A DNA stretch of 64,000 nucleotides from Aurantimicrobium sp. INA4 (GCF_027924525.1 NZ_AP027040.1:1054001-1118000), one strand, 5' to 3'; shown: positions 1 to 9,353, counted from the first letter of the stretch. Numbers and translations are program-made. Notes: a model not told the origin generated them from the letters alone.

Positions 1-882
1 GAATCCTGGCGGTAATGGCTGATCACTAGGGAAGGTCACGAGCAAGGCGTGATCTTCACCGCCAAAAAGCATTGCTTGTCGGGCATGAGCGGCATCAACC
101 CCAACCTCTATGGCTAGGCGAGAAGCGAGGCCATCGAGGGCAGCTTCGTCGAGTTCGATGACGACGTTGCTCGCGTGAGCAATACGACCTGCGTCCATGA
201 CTAACGAGTCAGACACATCCATGGCTGCGCGTGCACCAGCAACTGCAGCAGCCTTTCCCTGAGAGATGGGCGGCCAGGGGGCTAATTGTGCAGATCGCAA
301 AAGAGGATGAATATCTTGTGTTCCAGAAAATAGCGCTTCTAAGCCAAGCCCAGCAAGGCCCAAACGACCGCTCACAGCAACAACATCTCCAGGTTGTGCT
401 GATGAGCGCAACAAGGGCTCACGTCCCTCTAAATCGCCAAAAGCACTCACGCTAATCACAACAACACTCGAGACGGAGAGGTCACCTCCAACCACCCCGC
501 ACCCTGGAGCTAGCTCGAGGCAGGCGTCGTGGAATCCCTCGGCTATGACTTCGAGGAACGAGACAGCCGTTTCTGGCGGTGCCGCAATGGAAACGACGAG
601 CCCCGTGGGGACAGCCCCCATCGCTGCCACATCAGCAAGATTTGTAGCTGCAGCTTTGATACCTAACTGATGCGGGGTTGACCATTCCAGTCGAAAGTCA
701 GGGCCCTGAACCATCATGTCGGTGGTGACGACAAAACGTGAGTCTGGGGCACGCATCACGGCGCAATCGTCGCCTGGTCCAACGAGGGTGTAATTCGAGT
801 GAGGAAGCTTGGGGAAAATACGCGCCAGAATTGCCGACTCAGGCATTTGGCCAAGGGTCGCATTCTCAGGAAAATCACTCAC
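1..882 (-). CDS. thiL: Thiamine-monophosphate kinase, 3' end cut by the window edge
   Basis: ThiL makes thiamine diphosphate from thiamine monophosphate with ATP, the last step of thiamine cofactor synthesis in the cytosol. The visible 294 codons show the N-terminal PurM-like fold: TLGQMPESAILARIFPKLP near residue 9, GPGDDCAV at 35-42, TTDM at 53-56, and later MDVSDSLVMDAGR, which matches the family's MDxSDGL region with Gly changed to Ser. I chose the GTG at 882 because the TLG-opening is the usual N-terminus of actinobacterial ThiL and a TACCGT -10 box lies 6 bases upstream. The gene diverges from the DUF3515 gene only 23 bases away. The C-terminus lies outside the window, so completeness cannot be judged. 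Confidence 0.9.
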   Translation of the reverse strand, partial: MSDFPENATLGQMPESAILARIFPKLPHSNYTLVGPGDDCAVMRAPDSRFVVTTDMMVQGPDFRLEWSTPHQLGIKAAATNLADVAAMGAVPTGLVVSIAAPPETAVSFLEVIAEGFHDACLELAPGCGVVGGDLSVSSVVVISVSAFGDLEGREPLLRSSAQPGDVVAVSGRLGLAGLGLEALFSGTQDIHPLLRSAQLAPWPPISQGKAAAVAGARAAMDVSDSLVMDAGRIAHASNVVIELDEAALDGLASRLAIEVGVDAAHARQAMLFGGEDHALLVTFPSDQPLPPGF

Positions 883-888
883 CCTCTC

Positions 889-894
889 ACGGTA
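889..894 (-). promoter_or_regulatory. -10 box of thiL (TACCGT), leaderless type
   Basis: TACCGT lies 6 bases before the GTG start of thiL. It shares its TA bases (893-894) with the -10 box of the divergent DUF3515 gene. The spacing puts the transcription start at or next to the start codon. Promoter function is inferred from motif and spacing only. Confidence 0.5.
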
Positions 895-898
895 GCCT
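893..898 (+). promoter_or_regulatory. -10 box of the DUF3515 gene (TAGCCT), leaderless type
   Basis: TAGCCT ends 7 bases before the ATG at 906. GAAGAGG directly abuts the ATG, too close for a normal ribosome site, so leaderless initiation is the better reading. Confidence 0.5.
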
Positions 899-905
899 GA
901 AGAGG

Positions 906-1385
906 ATGAATATTCGCATTCGACCCCTCGGGTTTGTCACAGTTACCGCCGTTCTTGGGCTGGGATTAACCGGCTGCGCCGGAGTAGTTCCCATGAAACC
1001 TGCCGAGGATTCCAACAATCCTGAATGCGCCAACGTGACTGTACGTTTGCCCGACACTGTCTCTGAGCTAACTAAGCGTGAAACCAATGCGCAAGCCACA
1101 GGTGCCTGGGGCACCCCCGCAGCAGTGCTGCTCACCTGTGGCGTGGAAGTGCCCGGCCCCACAACACTGCCGTGTGTATCCATCAATGACGTGGACTGGA
1201 TTGAGGATGACAGTCAAGCACCGTTGTACCGCTACACAACTTATGGCCGCACCCCCGCAGTAGAGGTTGTGATTGACTCTGAGGCAGTCAGCGGAACGAC
1301 AACACTTGTTGACCTAGGTCCTGCAGTGAGTGTGCTTCCAAAAACTTCTCAATGCATTGACATCACGGATGTGTTTAAGAACTAA
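906..1385 (+). CDS. DUF3515 family lipoprotein
   Basis: This is a 159-residue lipoprotein of unknown function. Residues 1-25 form a signal peptide ending in the lipobox LGLTGC, so the mature protein should be anchored by its Cys to the outer face of the membrane. The body has the family traits NPECANVTVRLPDTV, RETNAQATGAWG, a TLPCV segment and YGRTPAVEVVID. Three further cysteines outside the lipobox may form disulfides. The reading frame continues upstream to 738, but only the ATG at 906 gives a signal peptide at the N-terminus. In other actinobacteria DUF3515 also sits between ddl and thiL, as here. It overlaps the convergent GNAT gene by 4 bases. Confidence 0.85.
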   Translation: MNIRIRPLGFVTVTAVLGLGLTGCAGVVPMKPAEDSNNPECANVTVRLPDTVSELTKRETNAQATGAWGTPAAVLLTCGVEVPGPTTLPCVSINDVDWIEDDSQAPLYRYTTYGRTPAVEVVIDSEAVSGTTTLVDLGPAVSVLPKTSQCIDITDVFKN

Positions 1386-1858
1386 ATTGACAAGATCATT
1401 GTTTGGGAATTGCCCTCGCGACTGACAGGCCGGAACCCGAACTTTTCATAAAGCTTGATGGCTGGGTTTCCATCTTCAACACTCAAACTGATTGATGTAC
1501 AACCCTTTTTTCGCGCGTGATTTATGATGACCTCAAGCAGTTGGGTGCCAAAACCCTGTCTTCGAAAATCCTTATCAATGTTGATGCTGAGTTCAGGAAC
1601 ATCTGAACTAACGAATCCATATCCAGGGGATTCTTCTTGAAAAAATTGGACCCACACAAGGCCGATTACTTTTCCTTTTTCAACAGCTGCAAAACCCCAG
1701 TCCCGATCTAAACGAAAACATGTGGCATATTGCGACAAGCGAGAATGTTCGAGCACGTCCTTGACTGTCAGTCGATCTGTGCCGTCCCAGTTGACGTTAT
1801 CAACGGTTGCCTCAAGTAGCTGAGGAATATCCTCGGCAGCAACTGGACGGAAGTCCAT
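1382..1858 (-). CDS. GNAT family N-acetyltransferase
   Basis: This 158-residue protein has the GNAT fold, which moves an acetyl group from acetyl-CoA to an amine; the substrate cannot be told from sequence. The acetyl-CoA loop is seen as DFRRQGFGTQLLEV near residues 96-109 (the R/QxxGxG/A motif), followed by the typical C-terminal strand SISLSVEDGNPAIKLYEKFGF. No ribosomal RimI or antibiotic-acetyltransferase signature is clear. It lies 5 bases downstream of ddl and is probably the last gene of the terC-leuCD-murA-plsC-gpsA-ddl transcript. It overlaps the end of the convergent DUF3515 gene by 4 bases. Confidence 0.85.
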   Translation of the reverse strand: MDFRPVAAEDIPQLLEATVDNVNWDGTDRLTVKDVLEHSRLSQYATCFRLDRDWGFAAVEKGKVIGLVWVQFFQEESPGYGFVSSDVPELSINIDKDFRRQGFGTQLLEVIINHARKKGCTSISLSVEDGNPAIKLYEKFGFRPVSREGNSQTMILSI

Positions 1859-1863
1859 GTTGA

Positions 1864-2961
1864 CTAGTCTTCCGCGTGATGCGCGAGAGCCACTTGAATA
1901 AGTTCGTCAATCAAATCTGAATAACTCAGCCCGGTTTCCTGCCAGCACCTCGGGAACATCGAGATGGGTGTAAATCCCGGCATGGTGTTGATTTCGTTCA
2001 GAACGAAACCAGTTTCGGTGAGGAAGAAGTCCACCCGCGCCAAACCAGCGCCACCGATTGCTTCGAAGGCACGGATGCTCAGACGCTGGAGCTCAGCAAG
2101 CTCGTCTGCACTCAGCTGCGCGGGGCAGACTAAATCAATTCCTTCAGCACCAAGATATTTAGCCTCAAAGTCATAAAAATCTCGACCTGAGACAACGATT
2201 TCTCCAGCAACAGAAGCTCGTGTTGGCTCACCTGGCATCCCTTGAAGAACTGCGCACTCGACCTCTCGGCCAACGATTCCAGCCTCAATCAACACGTGAT
2301 CATCTTCCAGGAATGCCTCATCCATGGCCTGAGCAAACTCGTTCCAGTTGGATACTTTTCCCACTCCCACGCTTGAGCCAGCTCGGGCAGGTTTGACGAA
2401 AACAGGCAACGGCATTTGTTCTGCCATGGCGCGGATGGCTTGAGGTCTCTTATTCCAGTCATAACGCTTGATGGTTCGCCAGGGAGCTACCTCAATACCA
2501 GCAGCTTGCAACACAGTCTTTGTGTAGTGCTTATCCATACCCAAGCTCGAAGCTAAAACCCCGGAGCCCACATAAGGAAGACCATACAGCTCAAGCATGC
2601 CCTGAATGGTTCCGTCTTCGCCATAGGGTCCATGCAAAATTGGGAATACAACATCTACATTGCCGAGGGAACGTTCTGGCCCATCCCCGGAGAGCCATAA
2701 TTCGTTTGAATGAGCTGAATCAGGCCAGATAATGCGCGTGCCATTATCTTCGACTTCTGGAAGTTGGCCCGGGATGAGGACGTAATCGTCCGGGTTCGCG
2801 CTGGCTAGGGTGAAAGCTCCGTCACGGGTAATACCGATTGGCAGCACGTCGTACCGATCACGGTCAATCGCTTGAAGAACTCCCCGGGCTGTCGCGCAAC
2901 TGATTGAATGCTCGCTTGAGCGCCCCCCAAACAACACCGCCACCACGAGTTTGGTAGTCAT
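1864..2961 (-). CDS. ddl: D-alanine--D-alanine ligase
   Basis: Ddl joins two D-alanines with ATP for the end of the peptidoglycan stem peptide. The 365-residue protein has the N-terminal VLFGGRSSEHSIS, HGPYGEDGTIQGMLELYGLPYVGSG, the ATP-grasp strand FVKPARAGSSVGVGKV, and the C-terminal RVDFFLTETGFVLNEINTMPGFTPISMFP, which carries the metal-binding Asp, Glu and Asn. The frame is open upstream to 3090, but the ATG at 2961 has an ideal AAAGGAG site 6 bases before it and gives the usual N-terminus. The first 98 bases overlap the end of gpsA in another frame. It lies in a wall/phospholipid run with murA, plsC and gpsA. Confidence 0.95.
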   Translation of the reverse strand: MTTKLVVAVLFGGRSSEHSISCATARGVLQAIDRDRYDVLPIGITRDGAFTLASANPDDYVLIPGQLPEVEDNGTRIIWPDSAHSNELWLSGDGPERSLGNVDVVFPILHGPYGEDGTIQGMLELYGLPYVGSGVLASSLGMDKHYTKTVLQAAGIEVAPWRTIKRYDWNKRPQAIRAMAEQMPLPVFVKPARAGSSVGVGKVSNWNEFAQAMDEAFLEDDHVLIEAGIVGREVECAVLQGMPGEPTRASVAGEIVVSGRDFYDFEAKYLGAEGIDLVCPAQLSADELAELQRLSIRAFEAIGGAGLARVDFFLTETGFVLNEINTMPGFTPISMFPRCWQETGLSYSDLIDELIQVALAHHAED

Positions 2962-3997
2962 CGAGGCTCCTTTCGCCCTGAGGCTCATCCGTATCAGTAG
3001 TGAGGTGAGGCGCAATGTCCTTGGGGTCGAGCGTACCGGCCAAAACCTGACTGACCTGCTCGACGATAGGCATGTCGACTTCACGCGCACGTGCCAGGGT
3101 CAGCACGGGTGCAACAGAAGCAAGGCCTTCTGCCGTTTGCTGCATTTGGTTTGTAACCTCTTTGAGGGTGTATCCCTGACCGAGAAGGCGTCCTGCAGTG
3201 TTGTTTCGTGACAACGGGGATTCGCAGGTGGCGATAAGGTCACCCAGGCCGGCAAGACCTGCCAGGGTTTCGGGTTGAGCCCCATAAGCAACAGCAAAGT
3301 CGGTCATCTCAGCCAAACCACGGGTGATGATTGAAGCTTTGGTGTTATCTCCATACCCGACACCATCAACGATGCCCACCGCAACGGCAATGAGGTTTTT
3401 GAGAACCCCACCAAATTCGGTTCCAGGAACATCTGTGTTCACGAAACAACGGAAGTAACGGTTTGAGACTGTTTGTGCAACCACGCTTGCCGTGTCGAGA
3501 GACTCACTGGAAATAACAGCGGCAGTGGGTTGCTCCTTAGCAATTTCAAGTGCCAAATTTGGCCCTGATGCTACAGCGATTAAGTCTGGGCTGATGGGAA
3601 GCTCTTCGGCAATGACCTCGCTCATGCGCAGACCAGTCTTTTTCTCCACACCCTTCATGAGGGAGATCACAATTTGGTCATCTCGCAGAAGGGGCGCAAG
3701 TTGCACCAAGTTTTCCCGAAGTGTCTGGCTTGGCACGCAAAGATAAACCTGTTCAGCTTGCTTGACCGCTTCCGCCATGGAACTAGTGGCAACCAAGTTG
3801 ACCGGAAGGCGAATACCGCGCAAATAATCGCTGTTGCGATGAGTTTCATTGATATCTGTAGCGAGGTCTTCACGGCGCGCCCACAACTTCACATCATTGC
3901 CGCTATCGGCAAGGATCTTGGCAAACGTCGTTCCCCAACTTCCAGCTCCGAGAACGGCAACCTTACGTGCAGGAGGAGTTACAGGTTTCTTGTTCAA
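2864..3997 (-). CDS. gpsA: Glycerol-3-phosphate dehydrogenase (NAD(P)+)
   Basis: GpsA reduces dihydroxyacetone phosphate to sn-glycerol-3-phosphate for phospholipid synthesis. The NAD(P) loop VLGAGSWGTTFA sits near residue 15, followed by SLMKGVE, GPNLALEI, the catalytic Lys region GGVLKNLIAVAVGI, and GDLIATC. I chose the TTG at 3997: its TTGA overlaps the TGA stop of plsC, a normal coupling arrangement, and the ATG at 4039 would add residues unlike the family. The protein is 377 residues, roughly 40 longer than usual, because the frame runs 98 bases into ddl. The tail (…YQTRGGGVVWGALKRAF…) is translated from ddl sequence and is probably not a conserved domain. Confidence 0.92.
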   Translation of the reverse strand: MNKKPVTPPARKVAVLGAGSWGTTFAKILADSGNDVKLWARREDLATDINETHRNSDYLRGIRLPVNLVATSSMAEAVKQAEQVYLCVPSQTLRENLVQLAPLLRDDQIVISLMKGVEKKTGLRMSEVIAEELPISPDLIAVASGPNLALEIAKEQPTAAVISSESLDTASVVAQTVSNRYFRCFVNTDVPGTEFGGVLKNLIAVAVGIVDGVGYGDNTKASIITRGLAEMTDFAVAYGAQPETLAGLAGLGDLIATCESPLSRNNTAGRLLGQGYTLKEVTNQMQQTAEGLASVAPVLTLARAREVDMPIVEQVSQVLAGTLDPKDIAPHLTTDTDEPQGERSLDDYQTRGGGVVWGALKRAFNQLRDSPGSSSSD

Positions 3998-4725
3998 AAC
4001 CGCCCCGTCTCGCTCTGGTTGTGTTCTGCTGGGTTCCAACGCACCTCTGGTGCTTTCTCACCACGCAAGTCTTCCAGTAAAGCTGTGATGGCGTCCATCA
4101 CCTTGTTTGTTGCGGCTGTGAGGGTTTTGTTATCCAAAGGTTTACCCACGAATTCGCTGAGGTCGACGGGGTCTCCTACTTTGACATCTATGGTGTGACG
4201 CGGGAATACATTCAATTTGTTTGAGTAGCGTGCCATGAGTTGTTGAGTACCCCAGTGCGCTACCGGAATGATTGGGATATCCAGTTCCAGAGCTAAACGG
4301 ACTGCCCCGCTCTTTCCTCGCATAGGCCACATGTCAGGATCTCTGGTGAGAGAGCCTTCTGGGTACACAATGACGGTGCGTTCCTTAGCAACAAGTTCTT
4401 TCGCCGCGTTAAGTGCAGCAGAACTGCGGGTAGAACCACCACGTTCAACTGGAATCTGGCCAGACTTCAACAAAATCCAGCCCAGCACCGGAATTTTCAA
4501 GATGCTTGCTTTAGCCATAAATCGTGGCAAACGTCCGAGATACCAGGTTGCTGTTCCAATAACTACCGGATCAATGTTGGAGTAGTGATTGGGGGTGATA
4601 ATCGCTGCGCCCGTCTGAGGCATTTTTTCGCGGTCATGAAACCGAAACTTCACCATCAAACCCATAAGAGGTAGGGCAAAGATGGCAAAAAGCCAAAAAA
4701 TGGATGGCTTGCTGCGTTCACTCAC
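3994..4725 (-). CDS. plsC: 1-acyl-sn-glycerol-3-phosphate acyltransferase (PlsC family)
   Basis: This enzyme adds the second acyl chain to lysophosphatidic acid, giving phosphatidic acid at the inner face of the membrane. The 243-residue protein has one hydrophobic N-terminal stretch (IFWLFAIFALPLMGLMV, residues 9-25), the catalytic NHYSNID (NHxxxxD) near 46-52, and the substrate motif YPEGSLTRD near 119-127. It lies 6 bases after murA and overlaps gpsA by 4 bases, so acyl acceptor and glycerol-3-phosphate supply are encoded together. Acyl specificity cannot be read from sequence. Confidence 0.92.
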   Translation of the reverse strand: MSERSKPSIFWLFAIFALPLMGLMVKFRFHDREKMPQTGAAIITPNHYSNIDPVVIGTATWYLGRLPRFMAKASILKIPVLGWILLKSGQIPVERGGSTRSSAALNAAKELVAKERTVIVYPEGSLTRDPDMWPMRGKSGAVRLALELDIPIIPVAHWGTQQLMARYSNKLNVFPRHTIDVKVGDPVDLSEFVGKPLDNKTLTAATNKVMDAITALLEDLRGEKAPEVRWNPAEHNQSETGRF

Positions 4726-4731
4726 GAGCGG

Positions 4732-6105
4732 TTACTCGCCCTCGATAACAAAGTCGGCACCGAGTTGGCGAAGCTTGGTAATGAAGTCACCATATCCACG
4801 GCTGATGATTCCCACGTTGCTCACGCGAGAAGTCCCCTGTGCGGTGAGAGCAGCAATGAGGTGACTGAAGCCACCGCGCAGGTCGGGAACTTCGATGTCA
4901 GCCCCATGAAGCTCCGTGGGTCCAGAAATGACTGCCGAGTGCAAGAAATTACGCTGACCAAAACGACACGGGTGGCCGCCCAAGCATTCGCTGTGCAACT
5001 GGATGTTGGCGCCCATCTTGACCAAGGCGTCTACAAAACCAAAACGTTGTTCGTAGACCGTCTCGTGCACGATAGAAACACCATTAGCTTTGGTGAGTGC
5101 AACTACCAGCGGCTGTTGCCAGTCCGTCATAAATCCAGGGTGAACGTCAGTCTCGACAACGACAGGCTTGAGTTCTCCACCTGGGTGGTAGAAACGAATG
5201 CCGTCATCATGGATTTCAAACGCACCACCAACCTTGCGGAAAATGTTGAGGAAGGTCAACATTTCTGCCTGCTGAGCCCCGCCAACGAAAACGTCTCCGC
5301 CGGTAGCAAGGGCTGCTGATGCCCAGCTGGCTGCCTCGTTTCGGTCAAATAATGCACGGTGGGTATACCCTTCGAGCTTGCCAACGCCTTCAATGCGAAT
5401 GACACGATCGGTGTCAACAGAGATGACGGCGCCCATCTTTTGCAAGATGTTAATCAGGTCCATAATCTCTGGCTCGATGGCTGCTCCAGAAAGTTCAGTT
5501 TTGCCCTTAGCCCGAACAGCAGTGAGCAATACCTGCTCGGTGGCTCCAACACTTGGATAGGGCAAAGAAATCTTGGTGCCTGTCAAACCCTCTGGCGCAG
5601 TCATTCGAATACCAGTTGGCAGTTTCTCAATGACAGCACCGAAACTACCGAGCACTTCCAAGTGGTAGTCAATGGGACGGTCCCCGATACGGCAACCACC
5701 CAAATCTGGGATGAATGCTTCACCAAGGCGGTGAAGCAAGGGGCCACAGAACAAGATTGGGATACGGCTAGAGCCAGCGTGCGCATCAATGTCCGTCATG
5801 TGTGCAGATTCAACACCTGCAGGATCGAGAAGAAGAATACCTTCTGCAACGTTGTGCTCTACTTTGACGCCGTGAACTTCGAGAAGACCTTTAACAACAC
5901 GCACATCGCTGATGTCGGGGACATCGCGCAGCTCGCTTGGGCTCTCCCCCAGCAATGCAGCAACCATGGCCTTCGTGACAAGGTTCTTTGCACCCTTGAC
6001 TTCAATACGACCGGTGAGAGGTGAACCACCATTAATCGTGATGGTGTCCCCAGAGAGGCCTACGCGCGCGCCTGCGGCTCGCGCATCATTTGCAACAGTG
6101 TTCAT
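4732..6105 (-). CDS. murA: UDP-N-acetylglucosamine 1-carboxyvinyltransferase
   Basis: MurA transfers enolpyruvate from PEP to UDP-GlcNAc, the first committed step of peptidoglycan synthesis and the fosfomycin target. The 457-residue protein has the KGAKN motif near residue 38 and the catalytic Cys in the loop [13 protein letters not shown] near 136-148, so it is predicted fosfomycin-sensitive at that residue. The C-terminus has the usual [13 protein letters not shown] and [13 protein letters not shown]. Its ATG overlaps the leuD stop by 4 bases, so translation is probably coupled to the leucine genes. The leuCD-murA-plsC-gpsA-ddl order is common in actinobacteria. Confidence 0.96.
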   Translation of the reverse strand: MNTVANDARAAGARVGLSGDTITINGGSPLTGRIEVKGAKNLVTKAMVAALLGESPSELRDVPDISDVRVVKGLLEVHGVKVEHNVAEGILLLDPAGVESAHMTDIDAHAGSSRIPILFCGPLLHRLGEAFIPDLGGCRIGDRPIDYHLEVLGSFGAVIEKLPTGIRMTAPEGLTGTKISLPYPSVGATEQVLLTAVRAKGKTELSGAAIEPEIMDLINILQKMGAVISVDTDRVIRIEGVGKLEGYTHRALFDRNEAASWASAALATGGDVFVGGAQQAEMLTFLNIFRKVGGAFEIHDDGIRFYHPGGELKPVVVETDVHPGFMTDWQQPLVVALTKANGVSIVHETVYEQRFGFVDALVKMGANIQLHSECLGGHPCRFGQRNFLHSAVISGPTELHGADIEVPDLRGGFSHLIAALTAQGTSRVSNVGIISRGYGDFITKLRQLGADFVIEGE

Positions 6106-6704
6106 GCATGCCTCGCTGGAAGGGTCTTAGGGCGCCAGGATTCCCGGCGCGCTTCAAAATCATTGATGGCTTGTTCGTTACGCAAGGTTAGCGCGATGTC
6201 GTCTAAGCCTTCGAGTAAACGCCAGCGAATGTAGTCATCGACCTCGAATGACACAACAAGATCACCAAGGGTGGCTTTCTTCTCAACTAGGTCAACTGTC
6301 ATCTCAATACCCGGCTGCGCTTCCAGGGCTGCCCAGATTTTTTCGCAGTCCGCCTCAGAAATCACGCCAGTCAACAAACCCTGCTTCCCAGAGTTTCCTC
6401 GGAAAATATCAGCAAACTTGGGTGCCAACACAGCGTCGAAACCGTAATCACGCAGCGCCCACACAGCATGTTCGCGCGAAGAGCCGGTGCCAAAGTCAGG
6501 ACCAGCAACAAGGACTTTCGCTCCTTGATACGCCGGTTGGTTCAAAATGAAGTCTGGATCTTGACGCCAGTTCGCAAAGAGTGCGTCATCAAAACCTGTC
6601 TTTGTCACACGCTTGAGGTAGACGGCAGGGATGATTTGGTCGGTATCCACGGCACTTCGACGAAGTGGAACACCAACACCGGTCACAGAAGTAAATTTCT
6701 CCAT
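6102..6704 (-). CDS. leuD: 3-isopropylmalate dehydratase small subunit
   Basis: LeuD forms the swivel subunit that, with LeuC, converts 2-isopropylmalate to 3-isopropylmalate in leucine synthesis. The 200-residue protein has [18 protein letters not shown] near residue 17 and the family signature [17 protein letters not shown] near 68-84. Length is normal. It starts 2 bases after leuC and overlaps murA by 4 bases, so the subunits should be made together and passed straight to a wall gene. Confidence 0.96.
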   Translation of the reverse strand: MEKFTSVTGVGVPLRRSAVDTDQIIPAVYLKRVTKTGFDDALFANWRQDPDFILNQPAYQGAKVLVAGPDFGTGSSREHAVWALRDYGFDAVLAPKFADIFRGNSGKQGLLTGVISEADCEKIWAALEAQPGIEMTVDLVEKKATLGDLVVSFEVDDYIRWRLLEGLDDIALTLRNEQAINDFEARRESWRPKTLPARHA

Positions 6705-6706
6705 GG

Positions 6707-8119
6707 TTAGCCTTCCACGTCTGAGGGGCTTGAGAGCGTGCCACGAATTGCGGTGGCAGCAGCAACCAGGGGTGATACGAGGTGGGTGCGACCACCTTTA
6801 CCTTGGCGGCCTTCAAAGTTACGGTTCGAGGTCGAGGCACAACGCTCCCCAACCGCAAGTTGATCCGGGTTCATACCCAAACACATTGAGCAGCCAGCGA
6901 AGCGCCACTCTGCACCAAAGTCAGTAATGATTTTGTCGAGGCCTTCAGCTTCTGCTTCTAAGCGAACTCGAGCAGAACCAGGCACAACCATCACACGAAC
7001 GCCATCAGCTTTTTTCTTGCCCTTGATTACCGAGGCAAAAGCGCGAAGGTCTTCGATACGTCCATTCGTGCATGACCCCATAAAGACTGCGTCAACGGGA
7101 ATGTCTTTGAGCTTTGTGCCCGGGGTGAGGTCCATGTATTCCAGAGCACGCTGTGCAGCAATACGCTCGTTGGGATCTGAGAAATCATCTGGCGAGGGAA
7201 CAACGCCGCTGAGCGATGCGCCCTGTCCTGGGTTTGTACCCCACGTGACAAATGGCTCTAGTTCATCCGCGTTGAGAGTGACCTCGGCATCAAAGACAGC
7301 ACCTTCATCGGTGGGCAACGTCTTCCAGTAGGCAACAGCTTCATCCCAGTCAGTACCCTGTGGAGCATGAGGACGACCTTCAAGGTAGTCAAAGGTGGTC
7401 TGATCGGGGGCGATCATACCCGCACGAGCTCCTGCCTCAATGGACATGTTGCAGATCGTCATTCGCGCTTCCATCGAGAGTGCTTCGATTGCGGAACCAC
7501 GATATTCAAGAACGTAACCCTGCCCGCCGTTAGCACCAATTTTGGCGATAACAGCCAAAATGATGTCTTTTGCGGTGACGCCTGGCTTGAGGGTTCCCTC
7601 CACGTTGATAGCCATGGTCTTGAACGGCTTCAGCGGCAGTGTCTGGGTAGCAAGAACGTGCTCGACCTCACTAGTGCCGATTCCAAATGCCATTGCTCCA
7701 AAGGCGCCGTGGGTGGAGGTGTGCGAGTCACCACAGACAACTGTAATTCCTGGCATGGTCAGACCAAGCTGCGGCCCGACCACGTGAACGATTCCTTGCT
7801 CCACATCACCGAGTGAGTGAAGTCGTACACCGAATTCTTCGGCATTGTTTCTCAGGGTTTGAATCTGGACTCGGCTGGTTTCATCAGCAATAGGCTTATC
7901 GATATCCAGGGTGGGGGTGTTGTGATCCTCAGTTGCGATGGTGAGATCGAGACGACGGACAGGTCGACCAGCTTGGCGCAGACCGTCAAAGGCTTGAGGG
8001 CTAGTAACTTCGTGCAGCAGGTGGAGGTCGATATAAATCAAATCAGGGGTGCCGTCTTCACCCTTTACGACCAAGTGGTCGTCCCACACTTTTTCCGCGA
8101 GAGTTCTAGGTTTGTTCAC
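6707..8119 (-). CDS. leuC: 3-isopropylmalate dehydratase large subunit
   Basis: LeuC is the aconitase-type [4Fe-4S] subunit of isopropylmalate isomerase. The 470-residue protein has [11 protein letters not shown] near residue 60, [14 protein letters not shown] near 128, and the cluster cysteines in MGSCTNGR and [12 protein letters not shown]. All three cluster ligands are therefore present. It lies 9 bases after terC, leaving no room for a promoter or leader of its own, so it is either read from the terC promoter or from a site inside terC. No leucine attenuator or T-box is visible. Confidence 0.96.
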   Translation of the reverse strand: MNKPRTLAEKVWDDHLVVKGEDGTPDLIYIDLHLLHEVTSPQAFDGLRQAGRPVRRLDLTIATEDHNTPTLDIDKPIADETSRVQIQTLRNNAEEFGVRLHSLGDVEQGIVHVVGPQLGLTMPGITVVCGDSHTSTHGAFGAMAFGIGTSEVEHVLATQTLPLKPFKTMAINVEGTLKPGVTAKDIILAVIAKIGANGGQGYVLEYRGSAIEALSMEARMTICNMSIEAGARAGMIAPDQTTFDYLEGRPHAPQGTDWDEAVAYWKTLPTDEGAVFDAEVTLNADELEPFVTWGTNPGQGASLSGVVPSPDDFSDPNERIAAQRALEYMDLTPGTKLKDIPVDAVFMGSCTNGRIEDLRAFASVIKGKKKADGVRVMVVPGSARVRLEAEAEGLDKIITDFGAEWRFAGCSMCLGMNPDQLAVGERCASTSNRNFEGRQGKGGRTHLVSPLVAAATAIRGTLSSPSDVEG

Positions 8120-8128
8120 CTTGTAATT

Positions 8129-9136
8129 CTACTTCGAACCGGTGGTTACCTTGTTCTCGGCAGCCTCAACCCTGCGCATCTTGATCACACTGGCAATCGT
8201 GGCAACAGCCATTGCAGAAACGATGACCAGAAGTGAGGTGACCGTGCTGATTTCTGGCGCCCATGCAATGGGCTCTCCCCCGTTGATAAACGGCAGTTCG
8301 TTGACGTGCATGGCGTGAAGCACCAGCTTGACGCCGATGAAGCCCAGAATGAAGGCAATTCCGTATTTCAGGTATTCCAGCTTGTCAAGGAGGCCACCGA
8401 GCAAGAAGTAGAGCTGGCGGAGCCCCATCAATGCGAACACGTTCGCAGCAAAGACTAGGAAGGGACTTGTGGTGATACCAAAAATCGCAGGGATGGAGTC
8501 GAAAGCAAAGATGACATCAGTAATGGCGATGGTAATAAACACCACAATCATGGGGGTAAACATTTTTTTGCCATTGTGAACGGTGCGAATCTTGGCCCCG
8601 TCATACTCCGGAGACATACTTATTCTCTTGCGAAGGAAAGCGATAAGTTTGCTTTCGGTTTCTTCCTCTTCCTCATGAGAACGGAAGGCTTGGTGCCATG
8701 CGGTGTACAACAAAAAAGCGCCGAAGATGTAGAAAATCCAGGAGAAGTTCTCGATCAGGGCAGCGCCCAAGACAATAAAGATTGCGCGCAGAACTAGCGC
8801 CATGATGATTCCCACCATGAGAACTTCCTGCTGATACTTCTTCGGCACTGCAAAACGGCTCATGATGATGACAAAGACAAAGAGATTGTCAATGCTCAGG
8901 CTGTATTCGGTCAACCATCCCGCATAGAACTGGCCTGCATGTTCTGCATCGCCAATAGCGAGTATGGCCAAACCAAACAACACCGCTAGCAGAGCATAGA
9001 AGCCCACCCATAAAGAAGCTTCACGCATGGAGGGAACGTGGGGCCGCTTGAAAATAATGAGCAGGTCTGCAATCAAAATTGCTGTTAAGACAATCAGCGA
9101 ACCAATTTCAAACCACGCGGGGAGAGCACCATCCAT
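8129..9136 (-). CDS. TerC family integral membrane protein
   Basis: TerC/Alx proteins are multi-pass membrane proteins linked to tellurite resistance or to manganese export and cotranslocational metal loading; the role here is not defined by sequence. The 335-residue protein has about nine hydrophobic segments and both family motifs: the first with a conserved Asp (YSLSIDNLFVFVIIMSRF, near 78-95) and the second FAFDSIPAIFGIT. A TAGCCT box lies 9 bases before the ATG, so the mRNA leader is probably very short. It heads the long minus-strand run through leuCD and murA. Confidence 0.9.
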   Translation of the reverse strand: MDGALPAWFEIGSLIVLTAILIADLLIIFKRPHVPSMREASLWVGFYALLAVLFGLAILAIGDAEHAGQFYAGWLTEYSLSIDNLFVFVIIMSRFAVPKKYQQEVLMVGIIMALVLRAIFIVLGAALIENFSWIFYIFGAFLLYTAWHQAFRSHEEEEETESKLIAFLRKRISMSPEYDGAKIRTVHNGKKMFTPMIVVFITIAITDVIFAFDSIPAIFGITTSPFLVFAANVFALMGLRQLYFLLGGLLDKLEYLKYGIAFILGFIGVKLVLHAMHVNELPFINGGEPIAWAPEISTVTSLLVIVSAMAVATIASVIKMRRVEAAENKVTTGSK

Positions 9137-9186
9137 AGTCCTATAAGGCTACAGGTGCATGGAGGTACTGAAGTTCCTTAAGAAAA

Positions 9187-9216
9187 CAAAACCCTCACCC
9201 GAAGGCGAGGGTTTTG
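9187..9216 (-). terminator. Rho-independent terminator after tRNA-Glu
   Basis: A 10-base-pair stem CAAAACCCTC / GAGGGTTTTG closes on a short inner CC/GG pair. On the minus strand a T-rich stretch follows (TTTTGTTTTCTT). It lies 6 bases past tRNA-Glu and before terC. Confidence 0.85.
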
Positions 9217-9222
9217 CAATTG

Positions 9223-9295
9223 TGACCCCAGCGGGATTCGAACCCGCGTTACCGCCGTGAGAGGGCGGCGTACTAGGCCGCTATACGATGGGGCC
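9223..9295 (-). tRNA. tRNA-Glu (anticodon CTC)
   Basis: A 73-base cloverleaf: acceptor GGCCCCA pairs with TGGGGTC (one G-T pair), the T arm holds GGGTTCGAATCCC, and the anticodon arm is CCGCC-CTCTCAC-GGCGG with anticodon CTC, reading GAG. The discriminator base is A. CCA is not encoded. Confidence 0.97.
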
Positions 9296-9353
9296 GTTGC
9301 GACCTGTCAATAATGCCACATATGGCCGTTTGCCGCATAATCCTGTGGGTTAA

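Noticed and set aside
2962..3090. Longer N-terminus for ddl from an upstream start at 3090
   Set aside because: It would overlap gpsA much further, has no ribosome site, and the added residues are unlike Ddl; the AAAGGAG-ATG at 2961 is clear.
3674..4198. Long plus-strand open frame opposite gpsA and plsC
   Set aside because: It is a mirror of two well-supported genes, with no start signal or recognisable protein trait.
8119..8129. Leader peptide, T-box or attenuator before leuC
   Set aside because: Only 9 bases separate terC and leuC, so there is no room.
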